Positions 31,518-41,452 of a stretch of DNA of 43,424 bases are shown piece after piece. Each line of letters starts with the position of its first letter. Position 1 is the stretch's first letter. The notes beneath the pieces were generated by a model. That model was not told where the DNA came from, made no database searches, and saw only the letters and a list, made by a program, of their open reading frames with translations. Source of the stretch: JAAFHS01 sp046049665 (GTDB taxonomy: Bacteria; Pseudomonadota; Alphaproteobacteria; Rhodobacterales; Rhodobacteraceae); contig JBJOQW010000064.1 of assembly GCA_046049665.1 (NCBI GenBank), positions 1 through 43,424 on the forward strand, in the 5' to 3' direction. The position numbers and the translations under genes were made by a program.

Positions 31518-33590
31518 TTATCTTGCGCCTGCGCCGCGCCGCCCCTCGATCAGCCATGCCGCCACCGCCAGCCCTGCCGCCAGCAGCAAATACAGCCAGC
31601 CCGGCAGCAGTGCCGCAATCCGCACATCTTCCGTCACATAGGCCTCGCGCGGGGTGATCCCGATCCAGCCGCGCCCCACCGCAGGCCGCCCTTCGCGCAC
31701 CGTGCGGATATCCGGCATCCCGTCTTGCAGTTCCACAATCCCGCCACCCGCGCCCTCAACCACCGGTGCCAGCAGATCGCCGCTGGCAATCGTCTCCACA
31801 AATTCGCGCGGCGCTGATGGCCCCACTGCCACCACCCGCGTCAACTCACCCTGCTCCAGCCGATACAGGCCCATCTCCGGCGCCGCCCATTCCACCGCAA
31901 ACCGCCCCGGTGCCTCTTCCGTCAGATCAAGCGTCACTTCCGCCCCATCCGGCCCTGTCACCACCACCGGCCCCGGCGGAGCCTCTTCGATCGTGCGCCG
32001 TGTGATTGTCAGCACATTCTCATTCACTGTCGCTGTCAGCGCCTCTTCTTCCAGTTCTGGTTCCTTCAGCATCCAATGCGCCAGCCTGCGCAGCAGTTCC
32101 AACTGCGGCCCGCCGCCTTCATACCCGCGCCCCCACAGCCAGATGTGATCTGACGCCAGCACCGCCACCCGCCCCTCGCCCTCGCGCGCCAGTTGCAGCA
32201 GTGGCCGCCCCCCCGGCCCCGTCATCAGCGTCTCGCCCGCGCGCGGGCGCACCTCAACCATGCGGAACCAGCGGCCCCAGCCATCTTCCGGTGCCAGATC
32301 CTCAAGGCCTTCCGTCACCGGATGCTTGCGCCCCAGATCCGTCAGTTCCGGCCGAAAACCTTCTTCGATCACCCGCCCCGTCACATCCACCGGCAGCACA
32401 TCCACCAAGGGCGACCGCCACAGACTGTCTGCCACGCCCGCCTCGGGGCCTGCCGACACCAGCACCGTGCCGCCCTCACGCACATAATTGGCGACGTTTT
32501 CCAGGTATTCCGTCGGCAAAATCCCGCGAATGCGGTAGCGGTCAAAGATGATCAGATCGAATTCCTCGATCTTTTCCACGAACAACTCGCGCGTCGGAAA
32601 GGCGATCAGCGAAAGCTCATCCACCGGAATCCCATCCTGCTTTTCCGGTGGCCGCAGGATCGTGAAATGCACAAGGTCAACTGATGGGTCAGACTTCAGC
32701 AGATTGCGCCAGACGCGTTCGCCTGTATGCGGCTCACCCGAAACCAGCAGCACGCGCAAGCGGTCACGCACCCCGTTGATCGCCACCACGGCGGCGTTGT
32801 TGCGGTCTGTCAGCTCGCCCTCTGCGCCTGCCACGCTGAATTGCAGCACGTTCATTCCGCCATGCGGCAGGGTCACCGGCAAGGTCAGATCTTCACCCAC
32901 CGCCACGCTGTAGGTTTGTGGCGGTTCTGCATCGACCGCGATGGTCAGGTCAGCCATCGGCGGCACATCCGCAGGCACCGCCCCGCTGTCTTCGATGCGC
33001 AGGGTCAGGTTGAACTCTTCACCCAAGATCGCAAAGGCCGGCGCATCCATCACAATCAGGCGGCGGTCCCAATCCGTATCCTGCCCCGTCAACAGCACAT
33101 GCAGCGGCGCGGGCAGGGTTGGTGCCAGTTCCAGATCATGCACGCGGCCATCAGACACCAGGATCGCCCCCGCCACCCGCGCGCGCGGCTCTTCCGCCAA
33201 GGCCTCGGACAATGCCGTCATCGCCAATGACCCCGCATCATCCGCCCCGTCACCAAAACGCACGATCCGCAGCTCGGTATTCTCCAGCCCCGCCACCTCG
33301 GCCGTCACGGCATCAATCGCTGCTTGCGTTTGCGCGGGCCGGTCGCCCAGTTGCTGGCTGGCGCTGTCATCCACCACAAGGATCACGATATCCGACAAGG
33401 CACCCCGGTCTTCTTCCTGCAAGGCCGGGTTTGCCAGTGCCGTCAGCACCACCGCCGCCGTCAGCCCGCGCAGCCACCAGCCCGTAAGGCCCCACCACAG
33501 CGCCACGGCCAGCAGCACTGCCGCAAAGGCACATAGCGCCGCAAGAACGGGCCATGACACCAGCGGATCAAATACCAGCGCGCCCATCAC
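31518..33590 (-). CDS. Membrane VWA/GATase-like protein of the MoxR operon
   Basis: Protein of 690 aa with two N-terminal membrane helices (about residues 10-34 and 40-56), then a VWA-like domain whose MIDAS is intact (D74-D75-S76-A77-S78). A class I glutamine-amidotransferase-like segment (about 275-500, LRVLLVSGEPHTGERVWRN, ILVSAGPEAGV, DHIWLWGRGYEGGG) lacks a clear catalytic Cys nucleophile. A beta-rich stretch and a C-terminal helix (about 665-683) complete it. The bulk lies in the periplasm. The ATG at 33590 overlaps the stop of the DUF4159 gene as ATGA. Last gene of the operon; it probably works with MoxR in chaperone-like envelope or metalloprotein maturation, which is inference from family context. 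Confidence 0.85.
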   Translation of the reverse strand: MMGALVFDPLVSWPVLAALCAFAAVLLAVALWWGLTGWWLRGLTAAVVLTALANPALQEEDRGALSDIVILVVDDSASQQLGDRPAQTQAAIDAVTAEVAGLENTELRIVRFGDGADDAGSLAMTALSEALAEEPRARVAGAILVSDGRVHDLELAPTLPAPLHVLLTGQDTDWDRRLIVMDAPAFAILGEEFNLTLRIEDSGAVPADVPPMADLTIAVDAEPPQTYSVAVGEDLTLPVTLPHGGMNVLQFSVAGAEGELTDRNNAAVVAINGVRDRLRVLLVSGEPHTGERVWRNLLKSDPSVDLVHFTILRPPEKQDGIPVDELSLIAFPTRELFVEKIEEFDLIIFDRYRIRGILPTEYLENVANYVREGGTVLVSAGPEAGVADSLWRSPLVDVLPVDVTGRVIEEGFRPELTDLGRKHPVTEGLEDLAPEDGWGRWFRMVEVRPRAGETLMTGPGGRPLLQLAREGEGRVAVLASDHIWLWGRGYEGGGPQLELLRRLAHWMLKEPELEEEALTATVNENVLTITRRTIEEAPPGPVVVTGPDGAEVTLDLTEEAPGRFAVEWAAPEMGLYRLEQGELTRVVAVGPSAPREFVETIASGDLLAPVVEGAGGGIVELQDGMPDIRTVREGRPAVGRGWIGITPREAYVTEDVRIAALLPGWLYLLLAAGLAVAAWLIEGRRGAGAR

Positions 33591-36358
33591 TGCCCCAGCC
33601 TTTCCAGCAGGGCAGGCACATGCACCTGATCTGATTTATAATTGCCCGTCAGCACATGCATGATGATGTTGATGCCAAAGCGGTAGGCCATCTCGCGCTG
33701 GCGTTCACCGGCAAAGCCGCGCCCGACCGGCACCAGCGCCACCCCGCGCCCGTCCACGGCCCAGGCTGCCGCCCAGTCATTGCCGCCAATAATCACCGGC
33801 GTCACGCCATCATTCAGGTTGCGAAAGGGCATGCCTTCCACCTGTTCGGCATCCGGGGGTGCCGCCTCAACCCAGGCGCCAGCCCCCTGAAAACGCCCCG
33901 GAAAATCCTGCAGCAGATAGAAGGTGCGCGTCAGCACATGGTCTGCCGGAATAGGCTCGATCGCCGGAATATTCAGCCCCGCCGCAATGCGCTGCAATGC
34001 CTGCCCCTCGGGCGTTTGGCCGCCGCGTGCCGTATCGGCATCGCGCGTGTCAAACAGGATCATCCCACCCGTACGCAGATAATCGTTCAGCTTGGCATAG
34101 GCTTCGGCACTGGGTTCGGGTTGGCTGGTGGTGACGGGCCAGTAAAGGAAGGGAAAGAACAGCAGCTCATCGCGTTCGATATCAACGCCAAGGGGTTCGG
34201 CAGGTTCAACCGATGTGCGTTCAAACAGCCGCTGGCCAAGGCCCCGCAGCCCCGCTTCAGCCAATTCGTCCACCTGCGCATCACCCGTCAGCACATGTGC
34301 CAGAACCACGCCCATCGTCGCCTCAAACGCCAGCGCATCATCGGTTTCCTGCGCGCGCGCATCCCCCGGCTGGCCCAGCAGCGCCAAGGCTGCGATCAGC
34401 GTGGCTGTGCCGCGCCGCAGCCCGCCCGAAAGCTTGCCCGACACCAGAAGTGCTGCCAGAATATCCACCATCAGCAGGATTAACCCCCCTGTCAGAAACG
34501 CGCCTTTCAGCGCCTGTTCTTCCGCCAGTTCCAGCCCTTCAACCTGCGTGCCCGCCGGCCAGACCGCCGCCGCCAATTCAGTATCCGCCGCAATCACGTT
34601 CAGCGCCACGCGCCGGTCCGCGCCTGCATACAGGCCCGGTGGCAAGGCTGGCCCCGGCCCCTGTTCCATTGCCGCCGCCAGATCAGCGCCTTCCACGCCC
34701 GCAACCTCGCCCGCATCTGACGCCTCACCATAGGCATCAATCAGCACTTCGGGCACCCAGGTTTGCCCCACCAGATCAGCCGCATCCGGGCTGGCCGCCC
34801 GTGTGCTGACCGCCAGCCGTTCCAGCATGCTGACGAACAACCCCGACAATGGCAGGTTCGACCATTCGGCATTCGCCGTCACATGCACCAGCACCACTTG
34901 CCCTTGCCCCAACTCCTTGCGCGTCACCAAGGGCGTCCCGTCCGCCAGCGCCGCAATCGTGCGGCTGGCCAGATCAGGGTCCGGCTGCGCCATCACCTGC
35001 GCCGTGATTGCCACATCATCCGGCACCGGCAGCCCGTGAAACGGGCTCTCTTCTGGAAAGGCCGCCAGCGTTTTCGGCTCACCCCAGCTCATCGCACCGC
35101 CCACCGTGCGCCCGCCTTCGCGCAGCCGCACCGGCATCAGCGGGTCTTCGTCAACACGGGCAATGTCACTCGCCGCCAGCTTTGGCCCCGCAAAGCGCAG
35201 CAAAAGCCCGCCCTCTTCCACCCATTCCGTCAGCCCCGCCGTTTCCGTCGGTGACAGCCGCGCCACATCTGCCAGCACGATCACATCAGGGCTGGCCAGC
35301 AGCACATCCGCCATCGTTCCATCAATCAGCTCCGCCACAGGTGCCAAAGCCTGCCGCAGGTAGTGCGTCGGCGACAAGAGTTGCAGCCCTTCCGCCTCGG
35401 CCTCACCCGCCATCAGCGCAATCTTGCGCCGCTTCAGGCTGTCATCCGTCAGGCTGACCGCCGCCGCCGACCGCACGCCCGCAATTTCAAACCGTGTGAT
35501 CCGGTTGCGCAGTTCCGGCGGCAAAGACAAATCCACCCCCCCCCGCGCATCCCCCGGCATGAACGGCAGCGTCACCCTTGCCAGCTCCCGCTCAATCCCC
35601 GCAGGGTCCGGCCCCCGCGCCGACACCTCGACCGATACCCCATCACCTGCAGGCAGACGGCTGGCCGACAGCTTCACCACACCATCCTCAAACAGCGCCG
35701 GATGCAGCGCCAGCACCGGCCGCGGGCTTTCAAACACCGTCACATCCCCCGCCGCATCCAGCCCCGCAAGCAGCGTATCGCGCCCCGCATAATTCAACCC
35801 GTCTGACAGCCAGAAGGCATCAAACGCCCCCTCTGGCAGCGCATCAGCCCAACCGCTCAGGTCACCTGGCCCCCAGGCCTGCGGCTCAAGCGCGCCCAGC
35901 CGCCCCGGCCAGACATCCGCCGCCTGAAACACCACCTCACCCGGCGCATCCGTCAGCCGCACCACCGCCACCGTCCGCCCGTCGCGCCCCGCCTCTTCGA
36001 CCAGGCCCGAGGCCCGGTCAATCCGACGGGGCCAATCACGCGCATCCGCCCATGTGCCATCAATCAATATCAGCAAGGGCGCCGTGCCCGCCTGCCGTTC
36101 CTGCGGGTTCAGCACAGGCCCCGCAAACGCCACAATCGCCGCCGCCACCGCCAGCATCCGCAGCAATAGTAACCACCACGGCGTCTTGTCGGTTTCAACT
36201 TCGTCATCCGTCAGGCCCAGCAGCAAGGCCACCCCCGGAAACCGCCGCCGGATCGGCGCGGGCGGCACCGCCCGCAACAGCAACCACAGGATCGGCAGCG
36301 CAATCAGCCCCAGCAGGATCACCGGCGTTACAAACCCCACAGGGCCCAGCATGAACAT
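33587..36358 (-). CDS. BatA-like / DUF4159 membrane protein
   Basis: Protein of 923 aa. The N-terminus is BatA-type: a helix at about residues 7-30, RRRFPGVALLLGL, then a second helix at about 61-82. The following VWA-like region has a degraded MIDAS (D100-G-T-W-A104). A GATase-like middle (about 330-560) precedes a third helix (about 640-660) and a C-terminal DUF4159 domain (about 700-920, ending with INIIMHVLTGNYKSDQVHVPALLERLGQ). The ATG at 36358 overlaps the DUF58 stop as TGATG, fixing the start although the frame is open further. It sits centrally in the MoxR operon and probably forms a membrane complex with the 690-aa partner. Confidence 0.87.
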   Translation of the reverse strand: MFMLGPVGFVTPVILLGLIALPILWLLLRAVPPAPIRRRFPGVALLLGLTDDEVETDKTPWWLLLLRMLAVAAAIVAFAGPVLNPQERQAGTAPLLILIDGTWADARDWPRRIDRASGLVEEAGRDGRTVAVVRLTDAPGEVVFQAADVWPGRLGALEPQAWGPGDLSGWADALPEGAFDAFWLSDGLNYAGRDTLLAGLDAAGDVTVFESPRPVLALHPALFEDGVVKLSASRLPAGDGVSVEVSARGPDPAGIERELARVTLPFMPGDARGGVDLSLPPELRNRITRFEIAGVRSAAAVSLTDDSLKRRKIALMAGEAEAEGLQLLSPTHYLRQALAPVAELIDGTMADVLLASPDVIVLADVARLSPTETAGLTEWVEEGGLLLRFAGPKLAASDIARVDEDPLMPVRLREGGRTVGGAMSWGEPKTLAAFPEESPFHGLPVPDDVAITAQVMAQPDPDLASRTIAALADGTPLVTRKELGQGQVVLVHVTANAEWSNLPLSGLFVSMLERLAVSTRAASPDAADLVGQTWVPEVLIDAYGEASDAGEVAGVEGADLAAAMEQGPGPALPPGLYAGADRRVALNVIAADTELAAAVWPAGTQVEGLELAEEQALKGAFLTGGLILLMVDILAALLVSGKLSGGLRRGTATLIAALALLGQPGDARAQETDDALAFEATMGVVLAHVLTGDAQVDELAEAGLRGLGQRLFERTSVEPAEPLGVDIERDELLFFPFLYWPVTTSQPEPSAEAYAKLNDYLRTGGMILFDTRDADTARGGQTPEGQALQRIAAGLNIPAIEPIPADHVLTRTFYLLQDFPGRFQGAGAWVEAAPPDAEQVEGMPFRNLNDGVTPVIIGGNDWAAAWAVDGRGVALVPVGRGFAGERQREMAYRFGINIIMHVLTGNYKSDQVHVPALLERLGQ

Positions 36359-37241
36359 CAGCGCCCCCCCTGCAATGCCTGATATACCCACAGCAGCGCA
36401 CCCTGCGCAGGCCCGCCCGTGTGGTGGCAATGGTAATGCCAGCCCACCGCCCTTGCCAGTGCGGAAAGCCTGTCCTTGCGTTCCGCCAGCCGCGCCAGAT
36501 ACTTGTTCCGCAGATCGCCCGCCCGCAGCGTTTCATGCCGCATCGTGCCGCCCATCGATTCGAATATCGTGCGCCCGTCAAACGGGAATTCTTCCTCTGC
36601 CGGGTCCAGCACCTGCAACAGCACGCCCTTCACCCCGCGCGCCGCCGCCGTGGCCAAGGCCGCCTCAACCCCTGTCAGATCACCCAGAAAATCTGATGCA
36701 AACAGCGCGCGGCCGTGTGCGGCCATGCCATCTGCCACCGGGCTTTCGTATTCCGCACCTTCCGCCAGCCCATCCATCACCGAAGCCAGCCGCACCAGAT
36801 GGTTGCGCCCCGACCGCGCTGGCGCGTCCTGCCCGCTTAAGCCCACCCGTTCACCCGCCCGCAGCAGCAAGACAGCCGTTGCCAGCGCAATCAACCGTGC
36901 CCGGTCGGCCTTTGGCGCGCGCGCCTTGTCACCGCTGAAAGACATCGACTTGCCCGGATCAACCCAGATCGTCACCGATTGCGCCGCCTGCCATTCGCGT
37001 TCGCGCACGAAATGCGCATCACTGCGCGCTGACCTGCGCCAGTCGATCATCCGCGCCGGATCACCCGCATGGGCAGGCCGGTATTGCCAGAATTCATCAC
37101 CCAGACCCGCCCGCCTGCGCCCATGTTCGCCAAACATCACCGTCGCCGCCAAATGCTCGGCCTCTGCCAGCAATGGCGGCAGTGACTGCCCAAGCGCTTC
37201 GGCGCGGGCACGCAAATCAGCAGTATGGGGACCCGAAATGC

Positions 37242-37245
<4 letters not shown>
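36358..37245 (-). CDS. DUF58 domain protein
   Basis: Cytoplasmic protein of 295 aa. The DUF58 core motif GDEFWQYRPAHAGDPARMIDWRRSAR lies at about residues 48-74, followed by a VWA-like fold starting VTIWVDPGKSMSF, where the DxSxS metal motif reads D96-P-G98-K-S100, so one Ser is replaced by Gly. DUF58 proteins are regular partners of MoxR ATPases and are thought to be the adaptor or substrate. The start is GTG at 37245, overlapping the moxR stop as GTGA. Translationally coupled on both sides. Confidence 0.92.
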
Positions 37246-38246
<1,001 letters not shown>

Positions 38247-38267
38247 GACAAGCATCCTTTCAGGGTT

Positions 38268-38281
38268 ATATGGTGCCATAT
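38268..38281. promoter_or_regulatory. Palindrome in the moxR/DUF1285 divergent region
   Basis: ATATGG-TG-CCATAT lies nearly midway between the two start codons. Each arm contributes to a possible -10: CATATAAC leftward and CATATGAC rightward. It may be a shared operator or simply facing -10 boxes. Confidence 0.4.
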
Positions 38282-38306
38282 GACCTAACTAAGTCGTCCG
38301 GCACAA

Positions 38307-38906
38307 ATGACAAAAGCATCAGATGAATTGATCGTGAGACCTTCTGCCGAAGGTTTAGCCGCCTCGGTGCAGGCCGCAAGCCGAAAAGGCCCGCCGCCGG
38401 TGCATTTGTGGAACCCGCCCTTCTGTGGCGACATTGACATGCGCATCCGCCGCGATGGCGTGTGGTTCTATCAGGGCACGCCCATCGGCCGCCCCGGTCT
38501 GGTGAAACTGTTCTCATCCATCCTGAAACGCGAAGGTGACCGGTATTTCCTGGTCACCCCGGTTGAAAAAGTTGGCATCACCGTCGATGACGCGCCCATG
38601 CTGGCCGTGGATTTTTCCGTGGCGGGCGAAGGTATGGCGCAAACCCTGACCTTTACCACCCTGACCGATGACGTTGCCGTGGCAGGCCCCGACCACCCCT
38701 TGCGCATCTCGCGCAACGCTGAAACCGGCGAACCGGCCCCCTACATCCTGATCCGCGCCAACCTTGAGGCACTGATTGACCGCAAGAGTTTTTACCGCCT
38801 GATTGATCTTGGCACACAAAGCCTGCATGAAGGGCAAAGCTGGTTTGGCCTGTGGTCATCCGGCACGTTCTTTCCGGTGATCCCGGCTGCCGAATTGCCC
38901 GATTGA
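38307..38906 (+). CDS. DUF1285 domain protein
   Basis: Soluble protein of 199 aa matching the DUF1285 family: PPVHLWNPPFCGDIDMRIRRDGVWFYQGTPIGRPGLVKLFSSIL (about residues 31-75) and the double beta-barrel-like remainder, ending WSSGTFFPVIPAAEL. A structure exists for a Roseobacter member of this family, but the function is unknown to me. The gene is regularly found divergent from, or leading into, the MoxR/DUF58 operon in Rhodobacteraceae, so a role in that system or its regulation is plausible. Confidence 0.9.
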   Translation: MTKASDELIVRPSAEGLAASVQAASRKGPPPVHLWNPPFCGDIDMRIRRDGVWFYQGTPIGRPGLVKLFSSILKREGDRYFLVTPVEKVGITVDDAPMLAVDFSVAGEGMAQTLTFTTLTDDVAVAGPDHPLRISRNAETGEPAPYILIRANLEALIDRKSFYRLIDLGTQSLHEGQSWFGLWSSGTFFPVIPAAELPD

Positions 38907-38945
38907 TACCGTTTCGCATGATCCTATTGGAATGACCCACACCTG

Positions 38946-39728
38946 ATGCCCCGTTTCGCCGCCAACCTGACCATGCTCTTCACCGAGGTGCCGCCCTTGG
39001 AACGCCCCGCCTATGCGGCGCAGGCCGGGTTTGACGGGGTTGAAATCCTGTTCCCCTACGATCAGACCATCCCCGATTGGGAACGTGCGCTGGATGGCGT
39101 GCCGCTGGCGCTGATCAACACACCACCCGGTGACTGGGCCAGTGGCGAGCGTGGCTTTGCCGCCGTTCCGGGAATGGAAGTGCGCTTTCGCGACAGTTTC
39201 CTGCGTGCGGCCGAATATGCCACGCGTCTGGGTGCCGCGCGCCTGCATGTGATGGCCGGTGTCGGCAAGGGCCCCGTCGCCGAAGAGGTGTTTCTGTCCA
39301 ACCTCACATGGGCCACAGCGCAGGCCCCCGACCTGCGCCTGACGCTGGAACCCCTGAACCCATCGGACATGCCCGGGTATTTCCTGAATGATTACGATCA
39401 CGCCGCCCGCATGATTGATGATCTGGGCCATGCGCAGATCGGCCTGCAGTTTGACCTGTGGCATGCCACGCGCCTCTATGGTCAGGCCGCCATGGTCTGG
39501 CAGGATCACAAATCCCGCGTCAGCCATGTGCAGATATCGGGCTTTCCCAACCGCGCCGAACCCGGTGGTGGTGGCTTTGATCTGACCGCCCTTTGTGCTG
39601 ATCTTGATGCCATGCAGTTTGACGGCTGGCTTGCCGCCGAATACGTGCCCGCCGCAGGCACGCTGAAGGGCCTTGGCTGGCTTGCCGCCCTCAAGGGCCG
39701 CACAATCCTGATCGGCGCTGACCAATGA
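38946..39728 (+). CDS. hyi: Hydroxypyruvate isomerase family protein
   Basis: TIM-barrel isomerase of 260 aa in the AP-endonuclease 2/xylose isomerase superfamily. The N-terminus PRFAANLTMLFTEVPPLERPAYAAQAGFDGVEILFPYD is typical of hydroxypyruvate isomerase. Metal and acid residues appear in LTLEPLNPSDMPGY (Glu), LQFDLWHA (Asp, His), VSHVQISGFPNR (His) and AAEYVP (Glu). It interconverts hydroxypyruvate and tartronate semialdehyde in glyoxylate metabolism, which fits the glcDEF operon 13 kb away. No glyoxylate carboligase or tartronate semialdehyde reductase gene is adjacent, so the precise substrate is not certain. Coupled to the DUF2798 gene by ATGA. Confidence 0.88.
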   Translation: MPRFAANLTMLFTEVPPLERPAYAAQAGFDGVEILFPYDQTIPDWERALDGVPLALINTPPGDWASGERGFAAVPGMEVRFRDSFLRAAEYATRLGAARLHVMAGVGKGPVAEEVFLSNLTWATAQAPDLRLTLEPLNPSDMPGYFLNDYDHAARMIDDLGHAQIGLQFDLWHATRLYGQAAMVWQDHKSRVSHVQISGFPNRAEPGGGGFDLTALCADLDAMQFDGWLAAEYVPAAGTLKGLGWLAALKGRTILIGADQ

Positions 39729-39946
39729 TCCCTGCCCGCTTTGCCCCCATCCTGTTCGGTTTCATCCTGTCAGGCCTCATGTCCTGCGTCGTGTCCGGCA
39801 TCGCCACCTTCCGCGCGCTTGGCGCACATGAAGGCTTTCTGGCCGATTGGGCCGGATCATGGGCCGTCTCATGGGCCATCGCCTTTCCCACCGTGCTGAT
39901 CGTCGCCCCCATCACCCGCAATATCGTGGCGGCCCTGACGCGCTGA
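39725..39946 (+). CDS. DUF2798 small membrane protein
   Basis: Protein of 73 aa with two transmembrane helices (about residues 7-28 and 41-66), matching the DUF2798 family: FAPILFGFILSGLMSCVVSGIATF, then WAGSWAVSWAIAFPTVLIVAPITRNIV. Its function is unknown. It is translationally coupled to the isomerase gene (ATGA at 39725) and followed 32 bp later by the PPOX flavoprotein gene, so all three probably form one operon. Confidence 0.88.
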   Translation: MIPARFAPILFGFILSGLMSCVVSGIATFRALGAHEGFLADWAGSWAVSWAIAFPTVLIVAPITRNIVAALTR

Positions 39947-39978
39947 AATCCCAGCCGCGCACGCCAACGGAGCCTCCC

Positions 39979-40632
39979 GTGACCCAGACCCCGGCCCTGA
40001 ACCCCGATTACCTCATCCCGGATGAGGCCGCCCTGCGCGCCCTCTTTCCCCCCACCCATCCGATTGCAACGGTCAAATGCCTTGATCATCTCGACAAGCA
40101 CGCCCTGGCCTTTGTCGCACGATCTCCGTTCCTCTGCATCGGCACCCAGTCACCCCTTGGCACCGCCGATGTCAGCCCCCGCGGGGATCCTTGCGGTTTT
40201 GTCAAAGTGCTGGATGACAAAACCCTGCTGATCCCTGATCGCCCCGGCAATAACCGCCTTGATACCCTGTCAAACGTCATCGCCAACCCCGTGGTCGGCC
40301 TTTTGTTCATCATCCCCGGCTTTGATGACACCCTGCGCGTCAATGGCACCGCCCAGATCACCCGCGACCCTGCCCTTCTGGCCCCGCTTGCCGTCAATGA
40401 CCGCACCCCGACCCTTGCCATTGTCGTGCATGTCCGCGAAGTCTTCCTGCACTGCGCCAAAGCCTTCCGCCGGTCAAAACTCTGGGATCCCGCCCAGCGG
40501 CAGGACCGCACAGCCATGCCATCGCTTGTCACCATGATCCTTGACCAGACCTCGGTCGCACCCACCGACCCCGAGGAAATCCGCAAGAATGACGACGCGT
40601 TGGAGCAAGATTATCAGCAGTCCATGTACTGA
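39979..40632 (+). CDS. PPOX-type FMN flavoprotein (MSMEG_1061-like)
   Basis: Pyridoxamine-5-phosphate-oxidase-fold protein of 217 aa. The central stretch SPFLCIGTQSPLGTADVSPRGDPCGFVKVLDDKTLLIPDRPGNNRLDTLSNVIANPVVGLLFIIPG is characteristic of the MSMEG_1061-type PPOX flavoproteins; SPRGD and DRPGNNR bind FMN. It probably reduces or oxidises a small molecule, not pyridoxine phosphate. The start is GTG at 39979 because CGGAG lies just upstream; the frame extends further back over DUF2798. A terminator hairpin follows the stop at once. Confidence 0.88.
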   Translation: MTQTPALNPDYLIPDEAALRALFPPTHPIATVKCLDHLDKHALAFVARSPFLCIGTQSPLGTADVSPRGDPCGFVKVLDDKTLLIPDRPGNNRLDTLSNVIANPVVGLLFIIPGFDDTLRVNGTAQITRDPALLAPLAVNDRTPTLAIVVHVREVFLHCAKAFRRSKLWDPAQRQDRTAMPSLVTMILDQTSVAPTDPEEIRKNDDALEQDYQQSMY

Positions 40633-40633
40633 C

Positions 40634-40658
40634 GCGGCGTACTGACGCCGCAGCTTTT
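40634..40658 (+). terminator. Intrinsic terminator after the PPOX gene
   Basis: GCGGCGT (40634-40640), loop ACTG, ACGCCGC (40645-40651), then AGCTTTT. Seven perfect pairs and a T-run directly after the stop codon. A further hairpin CTGGCA-atgc-TGCCAG sits at 40659-40674. Confidence 0.75.
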
Positions 40659-40681
40659 CTGGCAATGCTGCCAGAGAGGAT

Positions 40682-40712
40682 GCGCCGGGCAGACCCAATG
40701 CCTGCCCGGCGC
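40682..40712 (-). terminator. Strong hairpin at the end of the RTX gene
   Basis: GCGCCGGGCAG pairs with CTGCCCGGCGC, 11 perfect pairs around a nine-base loop, 11 bases after the RTX stop in its direction. It lacks a T-run but is likely a transcript end or stabiliser in this convergent gap. Confidence 0.6.
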
Positions 40713-40723
40713 AACTGCCCGCA

Positions 40724-41272
40724 TCACAGGATAAAGATGTTGTCGGCCGTCAGGTTCGGGTTGCCCGCGAAATCGGCAATCAGCACCCGCCCGCCACTGC
40801 CCGACCCATTCGCATCATAGGTCAGCTCACCCGTGCGCCCGTTATAGATCAGCCGGTCATCCGCATCGACCACGCCACCAAAGCCCACCACCTTGAACCG
40901 ATGTGCCGCCAGCCAGCCATCAGGCCCAAGGCCCGCGAAGGCCGCATTGTCGAACACCACAAGGTCTTCGCGCGTGTAATCCTGCACAAAATCCATCTCG
41001 GCCCGGCCATCGCCTGCAGGCCGCGTGTTGAAGATAAATGCATCCGATCCCGTGCCACCATACAGCACATCAGACCCCGCCCCGCCATACAGAAGGTCAT
41101 TGCCCGCGCCACCAAACAGCACGTCCCGCCCTGCGCCACCCGTCAGCGTATCATTGCCATTGCCGCCATAGATCGTGTCATTGCCCAAACCGCCTGTCAG
41201 CCGGTCATTGAACACCGTGCCCGTGATCTTGACGTCATACTTGCCCACCAACACACTTTTTCTGACTGCCAT
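40724..41272 (-). CDS. RTX calcium-binding repeat protein
   Basis: Protein of 182 aa with about six glycine-rich nonapeptide repeats between residues 18 and 72 (units such as GGLGNDTIY, GGNGNDTLT, GGAGNDLLY), which form a calcium-binding beta-roll. A C-terminal part follows, ending ADFAGNPNLTADNIFIL, typical of serralysin-type C-termini that direct type I secretion. No signal peptide is present, as expected for that route. No type I transporter gene lies nearby. The ATG at 41272 is chosen because GGAGG lies five bases upstream; the ATG at 41284 overlaps that site. Short for the family; no toxin or enzyme domain. Confidence 0.88.
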   Translation of the reverse strand: MAVRKSVLVGKYDVKITGTVFNDRLTGGLGNDTIYGGNGNDTLTGGAGRDVLFGGAGNDLLYGGAGSDVLYGGTGSDAFIFNTRPAGDGRAEMDFVQDYTREDLVVFDNAAFAGLGPDGWLAAHRFKVVGFGGVVDADDRLIYNGRTGELTYDANGSGSGGRVLIADFAGNPNLTADNIFIL

Positions 41273-41452
41273 CTTGGCCTCCATCTTGCTTTGGGTCACC
41301 CATGCTGCCTTGGCACAATGCCTGTGGCCGGGGTGTCCTTGGCAGCAGTTGGCGTCAGCCCCGCCTGCTAGGCAAAATCAACGCAGCCCGGATTCCCCGT
41401 TATCCGATATCAACCTTGCCCCCGGTCGCAACGCCGCCCTAAACTTCTGTCC

